A stretch of 64,000 nucleotides of DNA from Bradyrhizobium icense. GTDB taxonomy: Bacteria; Pseudomonadota; Alphaproteobacteria; Rhizobiales; Xanthobacteraceae. A program made the translations under genes and the position numbers. Below are positions 33,318 through 41,903 of the stretch, one piece after another. Numbering within the stretch: the stretch's first letter is position 1; each line of letters begins with the position of its first letter. The stretch spans positions 1,922,001 to 1,986,000 of the forward strand of contig NZ_CP016428.1 of the NCBI RefSeq assembly GCF_001693385.1, given 5' to 3'. The notes below the pieces were generated by a model. That model ran no database searches and was not told the origin of the DNA. It saw only the letters and a program-made list of their open reading frames with translations.

Positions 33318-35060
33318 ATGGCAATGGATGAGATCGTCGACGGGCTTTCGGAAGTTTCCTGCGATGTGCTCGTCATCGGCGGCGGCACTGCCGGACCGAT
33401 GGCGGCGCTCAAGGCGAAACTGAAGAATCCAAAGGCGAATGTCGTTCTGCTCGAAAAGGCGAACGTCAAGCGGTCGGGCGCGATCTCGATGGGGATGGAC
33501 GGGCTGAACAATGCCGTCATCCCGGGCTATGCGACGCCGGAGCAATACACCAAGGAAATAACCATCGCGAATGATGGCATAGTCGACCAGAAGGCAGTCT
33601 ATAAGTATGCGCAGAACTGCTACAAGATCATCGAGGAACTCGACAGTTTCGGCATCCGCTTTCTGAAGAACGAGAACGGCGATTACGCTGTCAAGAAGGT
33701 CCACCATATCGGCACCTACGTGCTGCCGATGCCGAACGGCGAGACGGTCAAGAAGGCGATTTACCGTCAGCTCCGGCGGGCGCGGATTCTGATCTCGAAC
33801 CGCTACATGGCGACCCGTCTGCTGACGTCGCACGACGGACGCGTTGCGGGCGCCATCAGCGTCAATACGCGCACTGCCGAAATCCTGGTGATCAAGGCCA
33901 AAGCCGTCATCCTCTGTATGGGCGCCGCCGGCCGCCTCGGCCTTCCCACGTCAGGCTATATGTTCGGCACCTATGAAAACGCCGCCAATTCAGGCGACGG
34001 CTATGCGATGGCCTATCATGCCGGCGCCGCGCTCGCGAACCTCGAATGCTTCCAGATCAATCCGCTGATCAAGGACTACAACGGGCCGGCCTGTGCCTAT
34101 GTCGCTGGGCCCTTCGGCGCATTCACTGCAAACAACGAAGGATCGCGTTTCATCGAATGCGATTACTGGTCGGGCCAGATGATGCTCGAATTCTACAACG
34201 AATTGCTGTCGGGCAAGGGGCCGGTATTCCTTCAGTTGTCGCACCTTCATGAGAAGACCATCGAGGAGATCGAGTCGACGCTGCACAAGGTCGAGCGGCC
34301 GACACGTGGCCTGTTCCAGAAGGGGCGGGGCACGGATTACAGGACCGAATCGATCGAGATGCACATCTCTGAGATCGGATTCTGTTCGGGACACAGCGCG
34401 TCCGGTGTGTTTGTCGATGATTTTGCGCGCACGACCGTGCCCGGTCTTTACGCCGCCGGTGACATGGCCAGCGTACCCCACAACTACATGCTCGGCGCAT
34501 TTACCAACGGCTCGGTCGCGGGCACCGACGCGATGGAGTTCGCGGACAACCACGACTTCGCCACGTTCGATGCCGCTGACGTGGCCAGGGAGCGCGACCG
34601 CGTGATGGCGCCGACCAAGCGGGACGACGGCATCCCGCCGAACCAGATCGAATACAAGGCCCGTCGCCTGGTGAACGACTATCTGCAGCCGCCGAAGGTC
34701 ACGCGAAAGTTCGAACTCGGTCAGCGCCGGCTGGCGGAGGTGCGTGAGGATATGGAACAGCAAATGATCGCGCGCAACTCGCACGAACTGCTTCGCGCGC
34801 TCGAGACCCAGTCGATACTGGATTGTGCCGACATGGCTGCCCACGCCTCGCTTTACCGCGAGGAAAGCCGCTGGGGTCTCTATCATCTTCGCACCGATTT
34901 CCCCGAGAAGGACAACGAGAACTGGTTCTGCCACGCGCTCCTCAGCAAGAAGGACGGCAAGATGACCAGCGAAAAGCGGGATGTGGAACCTTACGTCGTC
35001 CCGATCGCCGACGAAGAGAGGGATCTCTACGACAAGCAGCGCATCCGCGCCAGCGCGTGA
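33318..35060 (+). CDS. AprA-like FAD flavoprotein (fumarate reductase/APS reductase superfamily)
   Basis: A 580-residue flavoprotein. The N-terminal FAD fold is CDVLVIGGGTAGPMAALKAK followed by VVLLEKANVKRSGAISMGMD, strongly reminiscent of adenylylsulfate reductase alpha. The second FAD contact is VPGLYAAGDMASVPHNYMLG with GSVAGTDAMEFA. The capping domain lies between. The partner gene 31 bp downstream encodes an AprB-like ferredoxin, strengthening the AprBA resemblance. The start at 33318 has GGAG upstream. True APS reduction cannot be asserted: the active-site residues were not aligned, and no sat or dsr genes are present. Confidence 0.78.
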   Translation: MAMDEIVDGLSEVSCDVLVIGGGTAGPMAALKAKLKNPKANVVLLEKANVKRSGAISMGMDGLNNAVIPGYATPEQYTKEITIANDGIVDQKAVYKYAQNCYKIIEELDSFGIRFLKNENGDYAVKKVHHIGTYVLPMPNGETVKKAIYRQLRRARILISNRYMATRLLTSHDGRVAGAISVNTRTAEILVIKAKAVILCMGAAGRLGLPTSGYMFGTYENAANSGDGYAMAYHAGAALANLECFQINPLIKDYNGPACAYVAGPFGAFTANNEGSRFIECDYWSGQMMLEFYNELLSGKGPVFLQLSHLHEKTIEEIESTLHKVERPTRGLFQKGRGTDYRTESIEMHISEIGFCSGHSASGVFVDDFARTTVPGLYAAGDMASVPHNYMLGAFTNGSVAGTDAMEFADNHDFATFDAADVARERDRVMAPTKRDDGIPPNQIEYKARRLVNDYLQPPKVTRKFELGQRRLAEVREDMEQQMIARNSHELLRALETQSILDCADMAAHASLYREESRWGLYHLRTDFPEKDNENWFCHALLSKKDGKMTSEKRDVEPYVVPIADEERDLYDKQRIRASA

Positions 35061-35091
35061 CGGCCTGCAACGAAGCAACAGGAGCTTAGCA

Positions 35092-35325
35092 ATGCCACTC
35101 GCCAGCTATCAGACTTCCGTCCCGGTCGTTGTCGACGATGCCAAATGCATCGCGGATAAGGGATGCACTGTCTGTGTCGATGTCTGTCCGCTCGATGTGC
35201 TTCGCATCAGCGACATGACCGGAAAGGCCTACATGGCGTATGACGAGTGCTGGTACTGCATGCCATGCGAAGCCGATTGCCCGACCGGTGCCGTTACCGT
35301 CAACATTCCATACCTCTTGAGGTAA
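35092..35325 (+). CDS. AprB-like 2[4Fe-4S] ferredoxin
   Basis: A 77-residue ferredoxin. The cysteines are arranged as CIADKGCTVCVDVCP and CWYCMPCEADCP, two cubane-binding clusters in the order and spacing of the N-terminal region of AprB. The C-terminal extension of full AprB is missing. It probably feeds electrons to or from the flavoprotein encoded just upstream. Only 2 bp separate it from the HEAT-repeat gene. Confidence 0.85.
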   Translation: MPLASYQTSVPVVVDDAKCIADKGCTVCVDVCPLDVLRISDMTGKAYMAYDECWYCMPCEADCPTGAVTVNIPYLLR

Positions 35326-35327
35326 TC

Positions 35328-36305
35328 ATGTCGGGCCCTTTCGAATCCTACGACGATCTGGAGGATGCCGATGAGCGGCTCGGGGCTGCCGATCCTGGCG
35401 AGCGCCGCGTTGCGATCATCGCGCTCGGTCATTCCGGAGATCCCGGGGCTGTGGGGCATCTGAGCGGCATGGTCGCCGACCCGGACACCGGGGTGCGTCA
35501 GCAGGTGGCGATGGCGCTCGGAGAGTTCGATGGTCCGCAGTCGGCAGCGGCGCTGGCGAAACTACTGGTCGATCCGGAGCCGGCGGTCGCTTCGGCGGCG
35601 GCCGACAGCATGGCCGAACTCAAGGATCCGGCATGTGCCGATGCGATACTGCCCCTGGTCAAGCACGCGCACGCGTTCGTCCGCATGGGCGCGCTTCGTG
35701 CGGTGAAGGAATTGCGGCGCAAGGACACGCTCAAACCTGCGTTGGAAGCGCTCAGGGACGGCGATGCTGCGGTACGCGTACAGGCGATCGGCGTGATCGG
35801 CTTTTTGAAGCTTGAAGAATCCATACCTGCGCTCACAGCATCCACGAGCGATCCCGATGCCCACGTCAGGCGAGCGGCGGTCAGCGCGCTGGCGTTTTCC
35901 CAGATGAAGCCTGCGGCCGAATCGATTACGCGCACGCTTGCTGATGATGACTGGATGGTCCGCGAGATGGCGGCGGAGACGCTCGGCATGAATGTCAATG
36001 GCTTGGTTGCGGCGGATCAACTGATCGCGGCGTTGACGGACGATTTCTGGCAGGTGCGGCTCAAGGCGATCAGAAGCCTTGGCAAGATGAAAGTAGACCG
36101 GGCGGTTCTTCCGATCGGCAATTGCATCAGGCACGAGCAAGCAAATCTGCGAAAGGAGGCAGCGGCAGCGTTGGGAGAGATTGCCGATCCAGCCGCGGAG
36201 CCGTTTCTCCTCCTTGTTGCAAATGATCCGGATCCCGAGGTCAGGAAGAACTCACGCTGGGCGCTGCAGCAGATCGCTGCCAGAAAAGCGAACTCCGGCT
36301 CTTAG
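35328..36305 (+). CDS. HEAT-repeat protein
   Basis: A 325-residue protein made almost wholly of about nine HEAT/PBS-lyase-type repeats of roughly 31 residues, for example DPDTGVRQQVAMALGEFDGP and DPDAHVRRAAVSALAFSQMK, ending DPDPEVRKNSRWALQQIAAR. Such repeats form a curved scaffold. No catalytic motif is visible. Immediate linkage to the AprAB-like pair (2-bp gap) suggests a chaperone or docking role for the redox complex. Confidence 0.85.
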   Translation: MSGPFESYDDLEDADERLGAADPGERRVAIIALGHSGDPGAVGHLSGMVADPDTGVRQQVAMALGEFDGPQSAAALAKLLVDPEPAVASAAADSMAELKDPACADAILPLVKHAHAFVRMGALRAVKELRRKDTLKPALEALRDGDAAVRVQAIGVIGFLKLEESIPALTASTSDPDAHVRRAAVSALAFSQMKPAAESITRTLADDDWMVREMAAETLGMNVNGLVAADQLIAALTDDFWQVRLKAIRSLGKMKVDRAVLPIGNCIRHEQANLRKEAAAALGEIADPAAEPFLLLVANDPDPEVRKNSRWALQQIAARKANSGS

Positions 36306-36367
36306 CACCGCGATTGCCAATGGCCCCGAGGGGCTCAACACGGTAGCGAAATGGTTCGGATTCACGG

Positions 36368-36706
36368 ATGACTTATGTTGTCACCGAAGCCTGCATCAAG
36401 TGTAAATACACCGACTGTGTCGAGGTGTGTCCTGTCGATTGCTTCTACGAAGGGGACAACATGCTCGTTATCCACCCGGACGAATGCATCGATTGCGGTG
36501 TCTGCGAACCCGAGTGTCCCGCCGACGCCATAAAGCCTGACACGGAACCAGGCCTCGAAAAATGGCTGGCGCTAAATGCCAGATTTGCTGCGGTTTGGCC
36601 AAACATCTCGGACAAGAAAGCGCCGCCTGCCGACGCTGAAGAGTTTCAAGGTGCGGAGGAAAAGTTCGATAAGTTCTTTAGTGAGGCTCCGGGTCTAGGA
36701 AGTTGA
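36368..36706 (+). CDS. fdxA: 7Fe ferredoxin FdxA
   Basis: A 112-residue ferredoxin of the FdxA type. [20 protein letters not shown] provides the [3Fe-4S]-type cluster ligands, and [16 protein letters not shown] the [4Fe-4S]. The C-terminal extension (about 55-112) is as in alphaproteobacterial FdxA. It ends the plus-strand redox cluster and is a natural partner for the Fpr reductase. Confidence 0.93.
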   Translation: MTYVVTEACIKCKYTDCVEVCPVDCFYEGDNMLVIHPDECIDCGVCEPECPADAIKPDTEPGLEKWLALNARFAAVWPNISDKKAPPADAEEFQGAEEKFDKFFSEAPGLGS

Positions 36707-36816
36707 TCCGACGTTTCACAACTGCGAGCAACCGTCGTACGCTCCCCTGCGGCAAACGCGGGGATTGAGGCAAGAATTCCGACGGTTGCCGTCGCGAGCC
36801 TTAGATGTGTTTTCAT
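36646..36816 (-). pseudogene. Remnant of a small exported protein
   Basis: Read on the minus strand from 36816, a clear signal peptide MKTHLRLATATVGILASIPA is followed by only about 35 residues that run antisense into fdxA. The gene seems to have lost its 3' part. Low confidence that anything functional is made. Confidence 0.25.
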
Positions 36817-37428
36817 GTCGATGTCCATTCTTCCCTTGATTTGCCTGAGGTGCACAGGCGCCGGGCGTCTCGCGAAGTATGTCATCTGTTGCTCTTGGGC
36901 GGACGGCGAGGCGAATCCGGTCGGGTGACGGTTGCCAGCCGATGCGGGGCGCGGTCACAGGCGTGATTGCTGGATGTCCTTCGTAACGACAGGAACTCGC
37001 GCTTTGAGTTTTTGTCGCAGCTTGTAGAGCTTGCGGAGGCGCGCGACCCACCGTTCGAATCCGTCAACGTAGGTGAAAACCACCGGCCGTTAGCAGGGGA
37101 ACCAGAAGCTGTTGGAGCACGGCCGTAACCTTGCCCGCATCCTGCTTCGGGTCCTGCAACGCGACCGCCGTTCGCTGCGTGCATAAGTCCTACGTTTCTT
37201 TTCGTGCTTCACGGGGTCGAGTTTTCGCATAACTACTTCTTTAAACTGGACTAATTGATCTATCAACTGCTGTTTCAGGTGGAGCCGCGTGGCCGGTCGC
37301 GTCGGAGCCGCGCGGAGTTGAGTTTTCAATAGGCGCTCCCCACAACTGCCTGTTGATTTGCCTCAAGCCGAACTTGGTCCAGTTCGGCATCATCGTTGCT
37401 AGTTCAGACCAACACCGGGAGAACTTCC
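36817..37428. other. Intergenic stretch without a supported gene
   Basis: Short frames here are Arg-rich and carry no family signature. An AT-rich palindrome-like TTGATCTATCAA occurs at 37255-37266; its half-site spacing is too short for an FNR box. Confidence 0.35.
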
Positions 37429-37869
37429 ATGCGACGCCCAACCATTGCAGCAGCGCTGCTATTTACCACCCTGAGCTATCCCGCGTTCGCTCAATCGCCA
37501 GCCGATCACGAGGGCCATCATCCGGGAGCGGACCAGGTGCCGGCACCCACGCAAACGACGCCCGCTGCAGGCCAGCCGGGAGGGCGACAAGGCACGATGG
37601 GCGGCGGAGGTATGATGGGAGGAGGTATGATGGGAGGACGTATGATGGGTCGCGGCATGATGGGCGCGGACGCGATGGGGTCCCCGATCATGTTCCGCAT
37701 GATGTTCGCGCTGATGGACGCTGATAGTGATGGGACCATCTCACTTCCGGAGTTTCAGGTGGCTCACGAACGGATTTTCAAGGCAATGGACAGCAGCAAG
37801 GATAGCAAGCTCACTCTGAAAGAGATGCTAGCGTTCATGCATGGGACCAGGAGCTCCGTTTCGCAATAG
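37429..37869 (+). CDS. Exported EF-hand protein with Gly-Met repeats
   Basis: A 146-residue protein with a signal peptide ending AFA. The head has a His-rich patch (ADHEGHHPGAD). Residues about 55-82 are GGGMMGGGMMGGRMMGRGMM repeats, encoded by a near-tandem DNA repeat at 37602-37665, and methionine clusters like this often bind copper. Two EF-hands follow: DADSDGTISLPEF (complete) and DSSKDSKLTLKEM (weaker). It probably acts in periplasmic calcium or metal binding. It precedes the P1B ATPase on the same strand. Confidence 0.8.
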   Translation: MRRPTIAAALLFTTLSYPAFAQSPADHEGHHPGADQVPAPTQTTPAAGQPGGRQGTMGGGGMMGGGMMGGRMMGRGMMGADAMGSPIMFRMMFALMDADSDGTISLPEFQVAHERIFKAMDSSKDSKLTLKEMLAFMHGTRSSVSQ

Positions 37870-38105
37870 CAGGAAGCTCTGCCGATCTCTAAGCCAGGAC
37901 CCCAACGCTGCTGAATTGACGCTTGGATGCGTCCGCGCGTCCCGGCGAGGCCGCATCGCCGCCATCGCCGCTGGCCTTTCAACGGGGCGAAGAGACTATC
38001 GTGCATCCAGCGATCGAATCGCGCTGGGAGCGGCGCGTGTCGCGCAGCAAATGCAATAGCGCGCAGAGTGGTGCGAGCAATACTGTTTAGCGATGGAAAC
38101 GATCG

Positions 38106-40403
38106 ATGCCCTTCGAGCGAACTTTGCGGCGAATGCTGGTTGCGATCGCGGTCGCCGGATTGACCGTGGGTATCGCCGCGAGCGTCGCGGGCCGGCCTGA
38201 TCTGGCCAATCTCGCATGGACGCTCGGCACGGCACCCGTCATTGGAGGACTTGCAGCCTCGATCGTCAGGGACTTTCTGGCCGGCCGCCTTGGAGTGGAT
38301 GCGATCGCGCTCTTGTCGATGAGCGCAGCATTGGCGCTGGGCCAGCCGCTCGCCGGGGCTGTGGTCGCGCTGATGTATGCCGGCGGCAATGTGCTTGAGG
38401 ATTTCGCAATCGCACGGGCGGAGCACGACCTGCGCTCGCTGGTTGATCGCGCGCCGCGCCAGGCACATCGCAGGACCGGCGATCGGATCGACCAGGTTCC
38501 GGTTGAGGCAGTCTCGGTCGGTGACGAGCTCCTGGTGCGGGCCGGCGAGATCGTGCCGGTCGACGGTGTCGTTCGTTCGGCGCTAGCGACCATCGACGAG
38601 TCCGCAGTTACGGGTGAGCCAATTCCGGCCGTGAAAGCACGCGGCAGCGCTGTCCTTTCCGGCTCGCTGAATGCGGGAGAGACTTTCGAGTTGAGCGTAA
38701 CCGCACCCGCCGGCGAGAGTACCTACGCCGGCATCGTGCGCATGGTGACGGCAGCGCAGACCGCGAAAGCCCCCTTCGTAAGGTTGGCCGACCGCTATGC
38801 GCTGATCTTTCTCCCCGTGACGCTCGTCATCGCCTTCCTGGCATGGCTGGTCTCGGGCGATCTTACCCGCAGCCTCGCCGTGCTGGTGGCAGCGACGCCC
38901 TGTCCGCTGATTCTGGCCGCACCCGTCGCCTTTATCGCCGGCGTGGCGCAAGCGGCTCGCCGCGGCATCCTGGCCAAGGGCGGAGGCGCGCTGGAGGCGT
39001 TGGCCCGCGCGCACACTGTGCTGTTCGACAAAACCGGTACGCTGACGGTGGGTGGCGCGCGACTACTTTCGATCGAGGTCGCGCCGGGGCAGCGTCCGGA
39101 GGACGTGCTGACGCTTGGGGCGTCGCTCGAGCAGGCCTCTCACCACGTGCTTGCCAAGGCCGTCGTCGCCGCGGCCATCGAGCGCGGCCTCGAGCTGAAA
39201 GCGCCCGAGCAGGTCAAAGAGACCATGGGCGCTGGCTTGCGGGGCCTGATCGGCGGTCGCCAGGTAACCGTGGGCTCGCGGGAGATGCTCCTCTCAGACG
39301 GCGAGCTGTCGCCGTGGGAGCTCCGGGCGATCCGGCGCGCATCGTGGCGCTCGGCGCTGATCGTCTTTGTCGCTGTGGACGGTCGTCCGATCGGCGCGCT
39401 GCTGTTGGCTGACGAGCTGCGGTCCGATACGCCTCGGGCGATCCGGCTGCTGCGCGATGCGGGCATCGCGCGAATGGTAATGGTCACAGGCGATCGCGCC
39501 GCTGCGGCTCAGACGATCGGTGCGGCGCTCGATCTCGATGCGGTGCTGGCCGACCGGGTTCCTTCCGACAAGGTCGAGGCGGTGCGTAGTGAGCAGCGAC
39601 TGCATCCGACCATCATGGTGGGAGATGGCATCAACGACGCTCCGGCTCTGGCCGCGGCCGACATCGGGGTCGCGCTCGGCGCGCGCGGCGCCAGCGCCTC
39701 GTCCGAGGCGGCCGACGTGGTGATCCTCGCCGACCGGCTGGATCGAGTCGGCGAAGCAATCATCATCGCGCAGCGGGCGCGGCGCATTGCCGTCCAGAGC
39801 ATCATTGTCGGCATGAGCTTGTCGGTGGCCGCCATGATGGCGGCCACTGTTGGCTGGCTCGCCCCAGTACCCGCCGCAATCGTCCAGGAGGTGATTGACG
39901 TTGCCGTGATCCTGAACGCGCTGCGGGCCCTCACCCCGGCTGGCGGCCGGGGCGGTCGTCACATCACCGTAGAGCAGGGACTGGCGCTGCATCATGACCA
40001 CCAAGCGCTATTCAGGGATCTTGACAGGCTGCGCACGATCGTCGATGCGCTGGACGACGCCCCGCCAGAGAACGCCGCGCGCTTGATCGAAGAAGCTCAC
40101 CGCCTGGTTCAAGGCAGCGTGGTGGTGCATGAGCGCGACGATGAGGGCAGCGTCTATCCTCAGCTTGCGGAGGTGCTGCGCGAACGCCATGGCCTCTCGG
40201 CCATGAGCCGCGCACATCGCGAGATCCTGCATCTTGCTCGGCTGCTGGCTCGGATAGCGGAGGACCTGCCCCTGGAGCGGGTTGACCGGTATCTTATCCG
40301 CGATGCCCAGCGGGTGGTTGAGGCAATCGAAACGCTAGTGCGCATGCACACAGCCCAGGAGGAGGACATTTACGAGGCTGTGACGACCCAGTCGGCAGCT
40401 TAG
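38106..40403 (+). CDS. P1B-5-type metal ATPase with C-terminal hemerythrin domain
   Basis: A 765-residue P-type ATPase. The membrane metal motif is ATPCPLILAAP near residue 262, the TPC form that defines the P1B-5 class (Nia-type, linked to Ni/Fe in rhizobia), not CPC. The phosphorylation motif is FDKTGTLTVGG near 306, and the hinge is VGDGINDAPALAAADIG. There is no N-terminal heavy-metal-associated domain. From about residue 618 the tail (LHHDHQALFRDLDRL, VVVHERDDEGSVYPQLAE, MSRAHREILHLARLLARIAE, MHTAQEEDIYEAV) is a hemerythrin-like diiron bundle, previously reported for P1B-5 pumps. It may gate transport by iron or oxygen. Confidence 0.92.
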   Translation: MPFERTLRRMLVAIAVAGLTVGIAASVAGRPDLANLAWTLGTAPVIGGLAASIVRDFLAGRLGVDAIALLSMSAALALGQPLAGAVVALMYAGGNVLEDFAIARAEHDLRSLVDRAPRQAHRRTGDRIDQVPVEAVSVGDELLVRAGEIVPVDGVVRSALATIDESAVTGEPIPAVKARGSAVLSGSLNAGETFELSVTAPAGESTYAGIVRMVTAAQTAKAPFVRLADRYALIFLPVTLVIAFLAWLVSGDLTRSLAVLVAATPCPLILAAPVAFIAGVAQAARRGILAKGGGALEALARAHTVLFDKTGTLTVGGARLLSIEVAPGQRPEDVLTLGASLEQASHHVLAKAVVAAAIERGLELKAPEQVKETMGAGLRGLIGGRQVTVGSREMLLSDGELSPWELRAIRRASWRSALIVFVAVDGRPIGALLLADELRSDTPRAIRLLRDAGIARMVMVTGDRAAAAQTIGAALDLDAVLADRVPSDKVEAVRSEQRLHPTIMVGDGINDAPALAAADIGVALGARGASASSEAADVVILADRLDRVGEAIIIAQRARRIAVQSIIVGMSLSVAAMMAATVGWLAPVPAAIVQEVIDVAVILNALRALTPAGGRGGRHITVEQGLALHHDHQALFRDLDRLRTIVDALDDAPPENAARLIEEAHRLVQGSVVVHERDDEGSVYPQLAEVLRERHGLSAMSRAHREILHLARLLARIAEDLPLERVDRYLIRDAQRVVEAIETLVRMHTAQEEDIYEAVTTQSAA

Positions 40404-40826
40404 CTGCATGATCCGCACGCCGCTGCTTCCCGTCCGGCGAACGCGCCGGCGGGCGATTTCCCGGCCGCCGCGCATCAGCAGCAGGGTAGGGATGCCGCTG
40501 ATTCCGAGGCGCGAAGACAGGGCAGGTGCGGCGTCGGAATTGAGTTTCAGCAAGCGAACTCTCGGCTCGAGCCGTTGGGCGGAGCGCTCGAACATTGGCG
40601 CCATCGCACGGCACGGGCCGCACCAGGGCGCCCAGACGTCGACCAGGAGCGAATATCGCTGTTCGCGACCTGACGTCCGAAGCCTTTCTCGTCGACCTCG
40701 AGGGGATGTCCGGTAAAGATCGGCTGATGACAGGAGCCGCAGCGCGCACCGAGCGGCGCGCGCTCGGCCGGCAGGCGGTTGATCCGCCCGCAAAATCCCG
40801 CAAACGACCTGGCGTGTCTCGCTCAT
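40400..40826 (-). pseudogene. trxC: Decayed thioredoxin 2 (trxC)
   Basis: The minus strand encodes MSETRQVVCG, then in another frame FCGRINRLPAERAPLGARCG and SCHQPIFTGHPLEVDEKGFG (a TrxC zinc ribbon), then returns to the first frame for LLVDVWAPWCGPCRAMAPMF and ISGIPTLLLMRGGREIARR. One extra base near 40800 and one missing base near 40655 account for the double shift, and a third shift appears near 40450. The WCGPC active site is intact but in-frame translation scrambles about 45 residues. Three indels make decay more likely than error. It converges tail-to-tail with the ATPase gene. Confidence 0.8.
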
Positions 40827-40906
40827 GTTCCGGTCCTGAATAGTCCAACCGGATAGCGAAGCAAGGTCCGAATCGCTGCCGCGCGACAGGGGAAAGAGCT
40901 TGGTGC

Positions 40907-40920
40907 TTGATCTGCGTCAA
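40907..40920. promoter_or_regulatory. FixK/FNR box before CBS-BON gene
   Basis: TTGATCTGCGTCAA is a textbook FixK/FNR site (TTGAT-N4-GTCAA), centred 58 bp before the ATG at 40972. It predicts induction under low oxygen. Confidence 0.75.
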
Positions 40921-40971
40921 GTATGGAGCGCACGTCTTGAATAGCATTTGACAGGATTGGAGGCTTGAGAA

Positions 40972-41682
40972 ATGCGTGCACATCACGTCATGACCCGCAA
41001 GGTGACCACCGTCAGCGCCGATACATCCGTCCGGGACGCAGCCAACCTGATGTTGAAACTGCGCATCAGCGGCCTTCCGGTGGTTGATGAGGACGGCCGG
41101 CTCATTGGAATGGTAACGGAAGGAGACTTTATCCGCCGCAGCGAGATCGGCACGCAAAGCCCCCATATCGGGTGGCTCGACTATCTCTTCGGCCCTGGCA
41201 AGGCCGCCGCAGACTTCGTGCGGGAACACGGCCGCAAAGTCGGCGAGATCATGACGAAGAGCAACCTTGTCACCGCACCGGAGGATCTGCCGCTTGAGAA
41301 ACTAGTGCGCCTAATGGAGCACAACAATGTCAAGAGGTTGCCGATTGTACGTGGAGAGACACTGATCGGAATTGTAACTCGCACGGATTTGCTTCGTGCT
41401 GTCGCAAGTCTCTCTCGAGACGTGCCGGATCCGATCGCTGACGACGACCATATCCGCGACCGCGTGATCGCATCCATCGAGAAGCACGAATGGCGGCTCG
41501 GCGTTACGGTTCGGGACGGAATTGTGCATCTCAGCGGTATGATTATGGACGAGCGCTATCGAGAGGCGGCGATCGTGGCTGCCGAAAATGTCTCCGGCGT
41601 CAGGTTGGTTCACGACCACCTCTGCCTGTTCGGGTGGTCCTTCCGGTCGCCGGAAGATGAGGAATGGGCAAAAGTCGGTTAG
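40972..41682 (+). CDS. CBS-pair plus BON-domain protein
   Basis: A 236-residue cytosolic protein. Two CBS motifs occupy about residues 1-60 (MRAHHVMTRKVTTVSADTSV, LRISGLPVVDEDGRLIGMVT) and 90-150 (VKRLPIVRGETLIGIVTRTD). A BON domain follows (about 165-225: VTVRDGIVHLSGMIMDERYR). CBS pairs bind adenosine nucleotides and BON domains bind membranes or other ligands. It has a FixK/FNR box upstream and a close paralogue at 43614-44336. Confidence 0.9.
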   Translation: MRAHHVMTRKVTTVSADTSVRDAANLMLKLRISGLPVVDEDGRLIGMVTEGDFIRRSEIGTQSPHIGWLDYLFGPGKAAADFVREHGRKVGEIMTKSNLVTAPEDLPLEKLVRLMEHNNVKRLPIVRGETLIGIVTRTDLLRAVASLSRDVPDPIADDDHIRDRVIASIEKHEWRLGVTVRDGIVHLSGMIMDERYREAAIVAAENVSGVRLVHDHLCLFGWSFRSPEDEEWAKVG

Positions 41683-41794
41683 AGAAGAGTTGGAAAATTA
41701 ACAGCTTTCCGACCGCGCTTTTTGCGTCAAATCAAACTCGGCGCATCTTCATACTCGATCATTTCGGCAGGAACCGCTCGCTTGCCGCTCCTTG

Positions 41795-41808
41795 TTGATA
41801 CAGGTCAA
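41795..41808. promoter_or_regulatory. FixK/FNR box before CBS gene
   Basis: TTGATACAGGTCAA matches TTGAT-N4-GTCAA and lies about 100 bp before the ATG at 41904. Confidence 0.6.
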
Positions 41809-41903
41809 GCATCACGCGCCGCGCAATTCGCAGAATGAAGTAGGTGTCCCGATTTGGATGGCGGCGCTCCGCGCCTTCGCTGGCCGTCGTCGGAGAGGTG
41901 ATC

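Noticed and set aside
33990..35078. Minus-strand frame opposite the AprA-like gene
   Set aside because: Shadow frame; no ribosome site or domain.
37255..37266. TTGATCTATCAA as an FNR box
   Set aside because: The half-sites are separated by 2 bp instead of 4, and no gene starts nearby.
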